DNA of 51,383 bases from NCBI GenBank assembly GCA_964611295.1, contig CAZSWV010000010.1:1-51383 (forward strand). Reading direction: 5' to 3'. The DNA comes from B73-G16 sp964611295 (lineage in GTDB: Bacteria; Desulfobacterota; B13-G15). The position numbers and the translations under genes were made by a program. Below, piece after piece: positions 24,869 to 33,120 of this stretch. The number at the start of each line of letters is the position of its first letter. Position 1 is the stretch's first letter. The notes beneath the pieces were generated by a model. It worked only from the letters and a program-made list of their open reading frames with translations. It was not told the DNA's origin and made no database searches.

Positions 24869-26011
24869 ATGAAGTGGCGCTTTGAGATCGGACCCATCAG
24901 GCCTCCAAGTGAGGCGAGGAGTTTGCTCTTTCGCGTTACCCGTAATTGTCCTTGGAACAAATGCCTTTTTTGTCATATTTACAAAGGAAGGAGGTTCGAG
25001 AGGAGAAGCCTTGAGGAGCTCCTCTCGGACATAGATGCCATTTATGCCATCTCCGAAGAACTAAAGGCCCTTTCCTGGCGGATAGGAGAAGGAGGTGAGA
25101 TCACCAGAGAGGTTCTGGCTTATGTCTTCAACAGGCCCTTTGACGAATGTGTGCGCATGGTGGCCTTATGGCTCCATTTTGGGGGAAAGACCGTATTCTT
25201 ACAGGACGCCAATTCCCTGGTACTAAAGGCTGAAACGCTAGCAAAGGTGCTTTTTTACCTGAGGCAAAAGTTCCCTCAAATAGAGAGGATAACCAGTTAC
25301 GCCCGTTCCAGGACCATTGCCAAGACCAAAAGCGTCGAGGACTTAAGGCTTCTAAAGGAAGCTGGGCTTACGCGCCTGCACCTCGGCCTTGAATCCGGAT
25401 CGGACCTTGTCCTCCAGTACATGCGCAAGGGGGTAACTGCCTCCCAACACATAGAGGCAGGCAGGAAGGTCATGGAGGCGGGTATCGAACTTTCCGAGTA
25501 CGTGATGCCAGGTCTGGGAGGTAAGAAGTGGTGGAGGGAACATGCCGTAAGGACGGCTGAGGTCTTGAACCAGATAAACCCCCATTTCATAAGGTTGAGG
25601 ACTCTAATGGTACTGCCTGAAATGCCCCTATGGAAGAAGGTGGAAGATGGAGATTTTGAACTCCAATCCGAGGAGGAGGTGGTAAGGGAGATAAGGCTTT
25701 TCATAGAGCACCTGGAGGCAAACAGCTATCTTATCAGCGACCACATACTCAACCTCCTTGGAGAACTAGAGGGTAAGCTCCCAGAGGAAAAGGAGAAGTT
25801 ACTTAAAATAATCGATGGGTTCCTTTCCCTTCCAAAGGACGAAAAGATGAACTTCTGCCTTGGCCGTAGGTTAGGCCTTTATGAACGTTTAGACGACATG
25901 AAAGACCCCGTGAAATGGAAACAGGTGGAAGAACTTCGCCTCCAACTTGAACGAGAATACCCTGGCGGGGTCGAAGGCGCTGTTTTCAAGTTAAAGGAAA
26001 GGTTCCTCTAG
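24869..26011 (+). CDS. Radical SAM protein with CX4CX2C cluster motif
   Basis: Predicted radical S-adenosylmethionine enzyme of unknown substrate, 380 residues. The cluster-binding motif is C27-PWNK-C32-LF-C35, one residue longer than the usual CX3CX2C. It is preceded by LLFRVTRN as in COG1032-type proteins with a CPWNxCxFC site. The barrel shows further radical SAM elements: ITSYARSRTI, LHLGLESGSD and the SAM-contacting MPGLGG. No extra Cys-rich domain or B12 domain is present. It begins 3 nt after mltG and is probably co-transcribed; its end overlaps the convergent FmdB-like gene by 4 nt. I do not recognise a specific function. Confidence 0.82.
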   Translation: MKWRFEIGPIRPPSEARSLLFRVTRNCPWNKCLFCHIYKGRRFERRSLEELLSDIDAIYAISEELKALSWRIGEGGEITREVLAYVFNRPFDECVRMVALWLHFGGKTVFLQDANSLVLKAETLAKVLFYLRQKFPQIERITSYARSRTIAKTKSVEDLRLLKEAGLTRLHLGLESGSDLVLQYMRKGVTASQHIEAGRKVMEAGIELSEYVMPGLGGKKWWREHAVRTAEVLNQINPHFIRLRTLMVLPEMPLWKKVEDGDFELQSEEEVVREIRLFIEHLEANSYLISDHILNLLGELEGKLPEEKEKLLKIIDGFLSLPKDEKMNFCLGRRLGLYERLDDMKDPVKWKQVEELRLQLEREYPGGVEGAVFKLKERFL

Positions 26012-26229
26012 GGCTTACAGCCTGTACAACTTGTAGCCGTACAGCCCGTGCAACTTGCTCCAGAACTTGTGGAACGGAACCCTTCGCTTGTGGAAATGGC
26101 GCAAACCGATATCAACCTCTTCAAGTCCCTTCCGCCACAGAAGGGACAAGAAACTTCCTCCCTGGAAGACTTGACTAAGACCTCAAAGTCCTTACCGCAT
26201 GCTTGACAACTGTATTCGTATATAGGCAT
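26008..26229 (-). CDS. FmdB-family zinc-ribbon protein
   Basis: 73-residue small zinc-ribbon of the FmdB/CxxC_CxxC_SSSS type. MPIYEYSCQACGKDFEVL carries the first knuckle C8-x2-C11, and CPFCGG the second (C28-x2-C31). The C-terminal tail is Ser/Thr/Gly/Cys-rich with two further CTGC motifs, possibly an additional metal site. Family function is unsettled; it has been proposed to be regulatory in amide/formamide operons. Last gene of the nfeD-to-fmdB run; it begins 1 nt after the preceding unknown gene ends. Confidence 0.85.
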   Translation of the reverse strand: MPIYEYSCQACGKDFEVLVKSSREEVSCPFCGGRDLKRLISVCAISTSEGFRSTSSGASCTGCTATSCTGCKP

Positions 26230-26230
26230 C

Positions 26231-27235
26231 TCACCCTCCTTTGGAGACCATGGACTTTACCCTCTCCAAGACCAACAAGGCCCTTTGGTGACATCCCTTT
26301 GGGCCCCTTTTTTCTACTTCCCTCATGACACCGGTCAAGAGCTCACCTATACGTTCCAGAAAAAGCATAAGCTTAGGTGAACCCACGTTCAATACCGCCT
26401 CCACTGCCTTTTCAAAGGCCTCAAGCATGTGGCTGTACCTATGTTCGAGGTAAGCCCTGTACCCCTTACAATAAAGGTGGAAGAACCTGGCCTCGGCGTC
26501 CTCAGGCCTTAACCGGAGATACCTAGCCCAAAGTCCTTGTGCCTGCTTCAAGTGCATGGCCTCGGTAAAGCTCATGGCAGCCCCTTTCAGGGCCTCCTCA
26601 AAGCCTTCAGGGAATACATCGAGTAGCAACCTCTTGAACCCCTCCCTGCCGTAGGCCTTCCTGAAAAGGCGCCCCTTGGCCATTAAGAGCCTCAAAATAA
26701 TGGGATTCTTACGCCCCTCGGTGAAAAGGATGGCCTTGGATTGAATAAGGGTGCTCTTGAAAAGCCTTTTTGTCTCCAAAAAACCGTCGCGAAGGGATTT
26801 GGTGGCCTTCTGCTTGAGCTTTTGGAACTCATCGCCAAGCTGTTCCCTATAACCCAAAAGGGCTTCCTTTTTTAACCTTTGGTAATAAGGCCAGTAGACC
26901 TCCAACTGATAAAGGTCTTCCCTCATCTTCATGGCCTCATGGAATATGGAACCGATGGTCAAATCGAGAAGCCGCCCTTCAAGGGGGACCTCCGACTGTG
27001 GGTTGCGGAACAACTTATGGGAAAGCTCCTTGAGGCGGTAAAGGGGAGAAGACGGGTCTTTGTCGTCCACAAAGGAGGCAAGGTCCTTAAAGCTCAAAGT
27101 CCCATCCCTATATTTCTCAAAAAGCCCCCTGAAGGTAAGCCATGCCTCAAGGACCTCTTCTATGAGTTTTGCCAAAGACCACTGGTATCTCCTTTGATCG
27201 CCTTTTAAATGAGCCTCTCTTCCACCCTTCTCCAT
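26231..27235 (-). CDS. Hypothetical helical protein
   Basis: 334 residues, not recognised. It is rich in Lys, Glu, Arg and Leu and looks almost wholly alpha-helical, without signal peptide or membrane segment. The region about residues 225-320 has TPR-like helix pairs (EDAEARFFHLYCKGYRAYL, then HMLEAFEKAVEAVLNVG). The ATG at 27235 lies 31 nt inside the 3' end of the kinase-fusion gene, so the two are probably translationally coupled and may act together. Start is uncertain as no good ribosome site is visible. Confidence 0.6.
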   Translation of the reverse strand: MEKGGREAHLKGDQRRYQWSLAKLIEEVLEAWLTFRGLFEKYRDGTLSFKDLASFVDDKDPSSPLYRLKELSHKLFRNPQSEVPLEGRLLDLTIGSIFHEAMKMREDLYQLEVYWPYYQRLKKEALLGYREQLGDEFQKLKQKATKSLRDGFLETKRLFKSTLIQSKAILFTEGRKNPIILRLLMAKGRLFRKAYGREGFKRLLLDVFPEGFEEALKGAAMSFTEAMHLKQAQGLWARYLRLRPEDAEARFFHLYCKGYRAYLEHRYSHMLEAFEKAVEAVLNVGSPKLMLFLERIGELLTGVMREVEKRGPKGCHQRALLVLERVKSMVSKGG

Positions 27236-28737
27236 AGCGTCCCTATGTCCAAAGGTAAAGAGCTCTCCAGGGCGATAAGCCTTTCCTCTGAAAGCTCCTT
27301 CGGTTCCTCGAACTCCCTCAGTTGGTCCTCAAGTATCTCAGGTCTTCCGTCTGAAATGTCGCCTCTTCCTTCAAGCCTTTTCCTCAACACCTCCAAAGGA
27401 CAACGTAAGTAAAGGAAGACACAAGGGACCTTAAGGGCCTCTGCTAGCTTCAATGCCTTTTCCCTATGCCTTTTTTTGGCAAAAGTAGCGTCAATTACTA
27501 CAGGGTAACCGGCGTCAAGGACCTCTTTACTAACCCTCATCATCTCCCCGTAAACCCTCTCGGTTGCCTCCTCGCCATAGATCCCTTTGCCCCATGGTTC
27601 ATAACGGTGTTCCCAGGGGGGAATGCCGAACAACAGCTTCCTGAAGGTGTCAGACCTCAAGACCACGGCTCCTACCCACGCCCCCAGGGCCTTGCCCACG
27701 GTGCTTTTGCCCGTCCCCATTAGCCCACACGTACAGATGATGAACCTCTTTGGCCTTTCTCCTAGGTAAGAAAGGGCTAGATCGAAGTAACTCTTGGCCC
27801 TTTCTTTAGCCCCGGGGTCTTCTTGTATCCTAAATCCCTCCACCTTTCCCCTTACGTAGGCCCTGTAAACCTTGTAAAAACGGAGGACATCAAAAAGGCC
27901 ATAGTCACCGCTTAGGCTAAGATATGCGTTAAGGAAGGCCCAAGCCTCCTCCTTGTGGCCCCTGAATTCAAGGTCCATGGTCAAGAAGGCCACATCAGAA
28001 GCTGTATCTTGGAAGCGGAAACGCTCGTTGAACTCGATACAGTCAAGGACGTATACCTTTTGGCCATCGTAATAGACATTCGCCGTATGAAGGTCTCCAT
28101 GTCCTTCCTTGATCCTCCCCTGGTCGATCCTTCTGAAGAAGACATCTGACCTGTCCTGGAGGAAGGAGAAGGAGTAATCCTTTAAGGCTTTGTAGGCCTT
28201 CTCATCTATGAGAAGGCCTACAAAGGGCTTGGTCTGCTCGAAGTTCTCCTCTACATTAACCCTTACCTTATCGGGCCTCCCAAAGCAGGATATCCTTTCC
28301 CCTGTTATCGCCTCTTCATGGAAAAGGGCCACCTTTTCCCCTATCTTCTCAAGTACCGACATATCGACCTGTCCTTTTTCCAGCAGTAGATCAAGGCGCC
28401 ACTCCTTATCGAGCTCGCGCATGCATACAGCGTATTCCACTACTTCCCCTTCTCCTCCGAGCCTGTACGTGTGGCCGTCCCATGTAATCTCCACTACCCC
28501 TAGGTATACTTCAGGGGAAAGCCTCCTATTGAGCCTCACTTCCTCTTCACAGAAAAAGCGCCTCTTCTCCAAAGTGGTGAAGTCCAAAAAGCCGAAATCC
28601 ACGGGTTTTTTCACCTTATAGGCGTAAACCCCCGTCAGGAGGACCCAGGAGATATGGGTTTGGACTAGTTCCAACCTCTCCACTGGATGGGGGTAAAAAC
28701 CGGGTTCAAGCATGGCCTCGATAAGAGGAGGGAGCAT
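27205..28737 (-). CDS. Fusion of aminoglycoside phosphotransferase-like kinase and AAA_33 P-loop kinase
   Basis: 510 residues with two domains. Residues about 1-320 are an APH/choline-kinase-like fold with the catalytic HGDLHTANVYYD loop and the metal motif LDCIEFN. Residues about 330-510 are a P-loop kinase with Walker A GLMGTGKST, VVIDATFAKKRHR and a RCPLEVLRKRLEGR lid-type segment. This architecture is widespread and annotated as a bifunctional phosphotransferase/ATPase, with no established substrate known to me. I chose ATG 28737 (GGGAGG upstream, 7 nt after the dGTPase-like stop); a start at 28794 would overlap that gene by 50 nt. Confidence 0.8.
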   Translation of the reverse strand: MLPPLIEAMLEPGFYPHPVERLELVQTHISWVLLTGVYAYKVKKPVDFGFLDFTTLEKRRFFCEEEVRLNRRLSPEVYLGVVEITWDGHTYRLGGEGEVVEYAVCMRELDKEWRLDLLLEKGQVDMSVLEKIGEKVALFHEEAITGERISCFGRPDKVRVNVEENFEQTKPFVGLLIDEKAYKALKDYSFSFLQDRSDVFFRRIDQGRIKEGHGDLHTANVYYDGQKVYVLDCIEFNERFRFQDTASDVAFLTMDLEFRGHKEEAWAFLNAYLSLSGDYGLFDVLRFYKVYRAYVRGKVEGFRIQEDPGAKERAKSYFDLALSYLGERPKRFIICTCGLMGTGKSTVGKALGAWVGAVVLRSDTFRKLLFGIPPWEHRYEPWGKGIYGEEATERVYGEMMRVSKEVLDAGYPVVIDATFAKKRHREKALKLAEALKVPCVFLYLRCPLEVLRKRLEGRGDISDGRPEILEDQLREFEEPKELSEERLIALESSLPLDIGTLWRRVEERLI

Positions 28738-28744
28738 TTTGTCT

Positions 28745-29872
28745 TTAAACCTCCCAATCGGGCAGGAAAAGCTTTCTGTATTCCTCAAGGGCAAACCTAT
28801 CGGTCATCCCAGCTATGTAATCGCAAATCACCCTCTGGGGCAGCTCTTCTTCCATCCTCTTTTGGTATTTTTCGGGCAAAAGCCTAGGGTTCTCCATGTA
28901 GGCGTGGAAGAGTTCACTCAACATGCGTTCTGCCTTTGTCTTTATCCTTTCCACCCGCCAATGGCAGTAAAGCTTTCTGTAAAGGAAGGCCTTGAGGCGT
29001 TCTACCTCTTTGGCCACGCTGGGACTGTAGCTAACAAGGGGCCTCCCTACTTTCCTGACGTCCTCTAAATCCTTTACCCCATGTTCTTTCAGCTGACGCA
29101 AGGTCTCTTTGGCCACGTCATGCATAAGGAGGCTTATGAGATGGCTTATGGCAGAATATACCAGCTGTTTCCTTTGTGCCTTTGGGTATTTCTTCTTCAC
29201 AGTCGTCCATATCTCTTGCCAAAGGGGCAAAAGTTCCAACTCCTCTAGCTCCAAAAGCCCGGACTTCAACCCGTCGTCTATGTCGTGGTTGTTGTAGGCT
29301 ATCTCGTCGGCCACGTCTATGAGTTGCGCCTCAAGTGTGGGGGAAAGCTCTGGTTCGTATTCCTCAAGTTGTGGATGGGGATGCCTACAGTGCTTTGCCA
29401 GTCCTTCCCGGGTCTCAAAGGTCAAGTTAAGTCCTCGGAAGTTGGGATAGCGCTCCTCCAAAAGTTCGACCACCCTCAGGCTCTGCAAATTGTGTTCAAA
29501 ACCGCCCCATGGCTCCATCAACTTGTTCAAAGCCTCCTCACCTGCGTGACCGAAGGGGGTATGCCCTAGGTCGTGGGCCAGGGCTATGGCCTCGGTCAAT
29601 TCTTCGTTGAGTTTCAACATCCTGGCTAATCCCCTGGCCACTTGTGCTACTTCTAAAGAATGGGTGAGCCTTGTGCGATAGTAATCCCCTTCGTGGACCA
29701 AAAACACCTGGGTCTTATACATGAGGCGCCTGAAGGCCGCCGAATGGATTATCCGGTCCCTATCCCTTTCAAAGGCAGGCCTTTCGTCTTTGAACTCCTC
29801 CAGGTAGCGCCTACCCTTGGAAAGCTCACTGCGGGCAGCATATGGGGCAAGGTCTGGCCTTTCGTAGGACAT
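28745..29872 (-). CDS. dGTPase-like HD-domain nucleotide triphosphohydrolase
   Basis: HD-superfamily enzyme that in characterised homologues hydrolyses dNTPs to deoxynucleosides plus triphosphate. The 375-residue protein has RLTHSLEVAQVARG (metal His), ALAHDLGHTPFGHAGEEALN (HD pair and catalytic His) and ADEIAYNNHDIDDGL with the fourth metal ligand. Length fits the shorter type-2 dGTPase-like proteins, not E. coli Dgt. The first 47 nt overlap the 3' end of galE in another frame; GGGAGAAAAAAT precedes the ATG. Confidence 0.9.
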   Translation of the reverse strand: MSYERPDLAPYAARSELSKGRRYLEEFKDERPAFERDRDRIIHSAAFRRLMYKTQVFLVHEGDYYRTRLTHSLEVAQVARGLARMLKLNEELTEAIALAHDLGHTPFGHAGEEALNKLMEPWGGFEHNLQSLRVVELLEERYPNFRGLNLTFETREGLAKHCRHPHPQLEEYEPELSPTLEAQLIDVADEIAYNNHDIDDGLKSGLLELEELELLPLWQEIWTTVKKKYPKAQRKQLVYSAISHLISLLMHDVAKETLRQLKEHGVKDLEDVRKVGRPLVSYSPSVAKEVERLKAFLYRKLYCHWRVERIKTKAERMLSELFHAYMENPRLLPEKYQKRMEEELPQRVICDYIAGMTDRFALEEYRKLFLPDWEV

Positions 29873-30836
29873 ATTTTTTCTCCCAATCCCAGGCCGTCCG
29901 GATGATCAAATGAAGGTCGTCATAACGTGGGGCCCATCCAAGGACATCCCTTATCTTTTGGGGATCGGCCACAAGCTCAGGGGGGTCGCCCGGACGCCTC
30001 GGAGCTTCCTTAACCCTAAAGTCCACCCCTGTAACCCTCTTCACCGCTTCAATTACCTCCTTTACCGAATAACCCCTACCGTAGCCGCAGTTGAACACCG
30101 TGCTATGCCCCCCATCCATTAGGTAGAAAAGCGCCAAGAGGTGGGCCCAGGCCAAGTCCTCCACATGGATATAGTCCCTTATGCACGTACCGTCCCTTGT
30201 AGGGTAATCTGTCCCATATATCTCCATCTCCTCTAACTCCCCCAAGGCGGCCTTAAGGGCTCTGGTGATCAAATGGGTGGGTTCTTTTGAGGCCTGCCCA
30301 ATTCGCCCTTGGAGGTCAGCCCCTGCTACGTTGAAGTACCTCAAGGAGACGTACTTTAAGCCATAGGCCAGAGAGAAGTCCTCAAGGACCTTCTCCACCA
30401 TGGCCTTGGACCAACCATAGGGGTTTATAGGTTTAAGGGGAGCTTCTTCCTTTATAGGTACAGCATCAGGTATGCCATAGACTGCAGCTGAAGAAGAAAA
30501 CACAAAGGCCCTTACCTTATGCCTGAGGGCGACCTTGAGGAGCTTTATGCTATTGGAGACGTTGTTCTCATAGTAAAGCAAGGGATCCCTAACCGATTCA
30601 GGGACGACGATCTTTGCCGCAAAGTGGATAACGGCCTCTGGGCAAAAGGAACAAAAGACATCCTCTAGGGTCCTTTCGTCTTCAAGGTCTGCTTCGACAA
30701 GGTCGCCGTAAAGGACTGCCCAACGGTGACCAGTGCTCAGGTTGTCGTACACTAAGACCTTTTCCCCTCTTTCCCCTAAAAGCTTCACCACATGGGAGCC
30801 TATATACCCTGCCCCTCCGGTTACTAGGACCCTCAT
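29826..30836 (-). CDS. galE: UDP-glucose 4-epimerase
   Basis: NAD-dependent short-chain dehydrogenase/epimerase interconverting UDP-glucose and UDP-galactose for surface polysaccharides. The 336-residue protein has the NAD loop GGAGYIGSHVVKLL, FAAKIVVPESV, FSSSAAVYG, the catalytic YGWSKAMVEK (Tyr-x3-Lys), LRYFNVAGA and CIRDYIHVEDLA. The C-terminus continues past the usual WDWEKK end by about a dozen residues because the frame runs 47 nt into the next gene. It begins 15 nt after the slipin stop. Confidence 0.92.
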   Translation of the reverse strand: MRVLVTGGAGYIGSHVVKLLGERGEKVLVYDNLSTGHRWAVLYGDLVEADLEDERTLEDVFCSFCPEAVIHFAAKIVVPESVRDPLLYYENNVSNSIKLLKVALRHKVRAFVFSSSAAVYGIPDAVPIKEEAPLKPINPYGWSKAMVEKVLEDFSLAYGLKYVSLRYFNVAGADLQGRIGQASKEPTHLITRALKAALGELEEMEIYGTDYPTRDGTCIRDYIHVEDLAWAHLLALFYLMDGGHSTVFNCGYGRGYSVKEVIEAVKRVTGVDFRVKEAPRRPGDPPELVADPQKIRDVLGWAPRYDDLHLIIRTAWDWEKKYVLRKARPCPICCPQ

Positions 30837-30851
30837 GGCCTCAAACGCAGA

Positions 30852-31631
30852 CTACGTACTAGAGGTCCCCTCTGCTTTTGCCCTGAACATCTTCAAGAAG
30901 GGCTCGAAGAGGTCTATGGGCACAGGGAATAGCGTAGTGGAGTTCCTCTCTGCTGCCACTTCCCTCAAGGTCTGCAAGTACCTCAACTGCAGGGCATAAG
31001 GGTGGCCTTCCATGAGCTTGGCCGCCTCGATGAGCTTCAAGGCTGCCTGGTATTCGCCTTCCGCATTTATAACCTTGGCACGCCTTTCCCTTTCGGCTTC
31101 AGCCTGCCGCGCCATGGCCCTTTGCATCTCCTGAGGCAGATCGATGTGTTTGATCTCCACAAGGGTGACCTTTATCCCCCATGGGTCGGTGTGCTTGTCA
31201 AGGATGGACTGAAGCTGTTGGTTTATCTTTTCCCTTTCGGCAAGGATCTCGTCAAGTTCCGCCTGCCCCACCACGCTCCTCAGCGTGGTCTGGGCCAACT
31301 GGGAAGTGGCATAGAGATAGTCCTCCACTTGTATTACGGCCTTCTCTGGCGAAAAGACCCTGAAGTAGACCACGGCGTTCACCGAAATGGACACGTTGTC
31401 CTTAGTTATGACGTCCTGAGGCGGAACGTCCATGACCACTGTCCTCAAGCTCACCTTGACCATCTTATCGACACCTGGGATTATGAAGAAAAGACCTGGA
31501 CCTTTGACGCCTATAAACCTACCCAGGCGGAAGATCACGCCCCTTTCGTATTCGCGACATACCTTTATTGCCGAACTGAGGATGATCAAGAGGAAGATCA
31601 CCACTAAGAACCAAAACAAAGGCCCTATCAT
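30852..31631 (-). CDS. Slipin (SPFH/band 7 stomatin-like membrane protein)
   Basis: Membrane-anchored oligomeric scaffold of the stomatin family. The 259-residue protein has an N-terminal hydrophobic hairpin (about residues 5-20), the band 7 domain (YERGVIFRLGRFIGVKGPG, then DVPPQDVITKDN) and a helical segment rich in Ala/Glu/Arg (RAMARQAEAERERRAK) that forms the coiled coil. It overlaps nfeD by 4 nt (ATGA). The slipin/NfeD gene pair is conserved in bacteria and archaea; the NfeD protease cleaves the slipin C-terminus in Pyrococcus. Confidence 0.93.
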   Translation of the reverse strand: MIGPLFWFLVVIFLLIILSSAIKVCREYERGVIFRLGRFIGVKGPGLFFIIPGVDKMVKVSLRTVVMDVPPQDVITKDNVSISVNAVVYFRVFSPEKAVIQVEDYLYATSQLAQTTLRSVVGQAELDEILAEREKINQQLQSILDKHTDPWGIKVTLVEIKHIDLPQEMQRAMARQAEAERERRAKVINAEGEYQAALKLIEAAKLMEGHPYALQLRYLQTLREVAAERNSTTLFPVPIDLFEPFLKMFRAKAEGTSST

Positions 31632-32914
31632 CCTACACCCTCCTTTTTCTTTCTCACCTTAAGGGTCAAACCTTCTACCCCAATGACCTCAACGGCTTCT
31701 CCTGCCCCAACAGGTTCCTCGGATACAGCCCTCCAAAGCTCACCCATCACCTCCACCATCCCTTCGGGCTTGAGGTCCGTCAGCGCAAACCCCATGGCCC
31801 CCATCAGACCCTCTCTACCTGTAGTCGGCTTACGCCTCTGGGCCCTTATCACCTGCGTTAGGGCAAAGAGGAAAAAGCCGGAACTGACCACTACAATGGG
31901 AAGGACCACTTGAAGGGAAAGCCTCATGTACTTGGCTGGGCTTTCCATCAACATCAAAGAACCGAGCGTAATGGATATTATACCACCTACGGTCAAGAGC
32001 CCGTAGCTGTGTACCTTCACTTCCATTATCAACAGGATTATCCCCAGCACGATCAAGGCGATCCCCGCATAATTCACGGGCAGCATCTGGAAGGCGAAAA
32101 AGGCCAAAAGTAGGCATATCCCACCCACAACCCCCGGGAAGATCGCACCGGGGTTAGATAGCTCGAAAAACAACCCATATATCCCAAGCATGAGCAGGAT
32201 ATAGGCGATCATAGGGTTGGAAAGGGTGTGGAGGAACTTATCCCTGAAGGTCATAGTGAGCCTGCGTATTTCCTTTCCCTTAGGGGAAAGGGTCACGGTC
32301 TTGCCCGAGGGTAGCTTTACTTCCTTGCCTTCCAATTTATCGAGAAGTTCCTCGAGGTTTGTAGCCAAGAGGTCTATCACCTTAAGCCTTAAGGCCTCTT
32401 CAGCCGTAAGGGAACTGCTCTCCCTTACGGCTTTCTCAGCCCATTTTTCGTTCCTGCCCCTCTCCTTTGCTATGCCCTTTATATAGGCTACAGTGTCATT
32501 TACCACCTTCTGCAACATCTTCTCGTCCATCTTCTTTTCGCCCAGTTCCACGGGATGAGCAGCCCCTATATGGGTACCCGGTGCCATAGCGGCTATATGG
32601 GCCGCCATGGTGATGAACACGCCGGCCGATGCAGCCCTTGATCCGCTAGGGGCTACATAGACCACAATAGGTACCTCCGCCATGAGGAACTTCTTGACCA
32701 CTTGGCGCATGGATTCCATAAGCCCGCCTGGGGTGTCTAGTTCCACTATCAACAGGTGCGCCCCTTCCCTTTCAGCCCTCTCCACACCTCTTACCATGTA
32801 ATTGGCCATCGGGGGATTTATTATCCCCTCAGCTTCAAGGACATAAATACCAGCCCCATAACAAGGCCAGGCCAAAAAGGACCATAATAGCAAAGCAAAA
32901 AGCCCCTTCTTCAT
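31628..32914 (-). CDS. nfeD: NfeD membrane-bound ClpP-class serine protease
   Basis: Full-length NfeD, the slipin partner. The 428-residue protein has a signal peptide or anchor (residues 1-20), a ClpP-like protease domain (about 25-210) with the nucleophile Ser in SRAASAGVFITMAAH and VELDTPGG, four to five membrane helices (about 235-350), and a C-terminal OB-fold NfeD domain (about 370-425). It leads a run of seven co-directional genes down to 26008. A TTGACA (minus strand, ending about 35 nt before the ATG) could be a -35 for a very short leader; the start codon itself has no close ribosome site. Confidence 0.92.
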   Translation of the reverse strand: MKKGLFALLLWSFLAWPCYGAGIYVLEAEGIINPPMANYMVRGVERAEREGAHLLIVELDTPGGLMESMRQVVKKFLMAEVPIVVYVAPSGSRAASAGVFITMAAHIAAMAPGTHIGAAHPVELGEKKMDEKMLQKVVNDTVAYIKGIAKERGRNEKWAEKAVRESSSLTAEEALRLKVIDLLATNLEELLDKLEGKEVKLPSGKTVTLSPKGKEIRRLTMTFRDKFLHTLSNPMIAYILLMLGIYGLFFELSNPGAIFPGVVGGICLLLAFFAFQMLPVNYAGIALIVLGIILLIMEVKVHSYGLLTVGGIISITLGSLMLMESPAKYMRLSLQVVLPIVVVSSGFFLFALTQVIRAQRRKPTTGREGLMGAMGFALTDLKPEGMVEVMGELWRAVSEEPVGAGEAVEVIGVEGLTLKVRKKKEGVG

Positions 32915-33030
32915 GCCAAAGGAAATCTTAACCTCCAGACCTCGTCCTTGTCAAAAATCCAAATCTTGTTCTTGAAACAGCCCAAAATAACTTGAGCCAA
33001 CCCCCCACAGGACCCTCCGCCCCTTTGGAC

Positions 33031-33060
33031 TTGAAAACCTATAGTTAAGGCCCGTAAAAT
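33031..33060 (+). promoter_or_regulatory. Candidate promoter of the PAS-GGDEF gene
   Basis: TTGAAA (33031-33036), 18-nt spacer, TAAAAT (33055-33060), 60 nt before the chosen ATG, within the 206-nt divergent spacer between nfeD and the cyclase gene. The rest of the spacer shows no other clear feature. Confidence 0.5.
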
Positions 33061-33120
33061 TAAGCCTATAAATGCCCCAATAGGGAAACACAGTTTATCT
33101 TCTTGGGGAAAGAGGATCAG

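Noticed and set aside
26008..26100. Repeated CTGC-coding units in the FmdB-like tail as a DNA repeat element
   Set aside because: They are in frame, Ser/Thr/Gly/Cys-rich and part of a normal small zinc-ribbon gene; only two copies exist.
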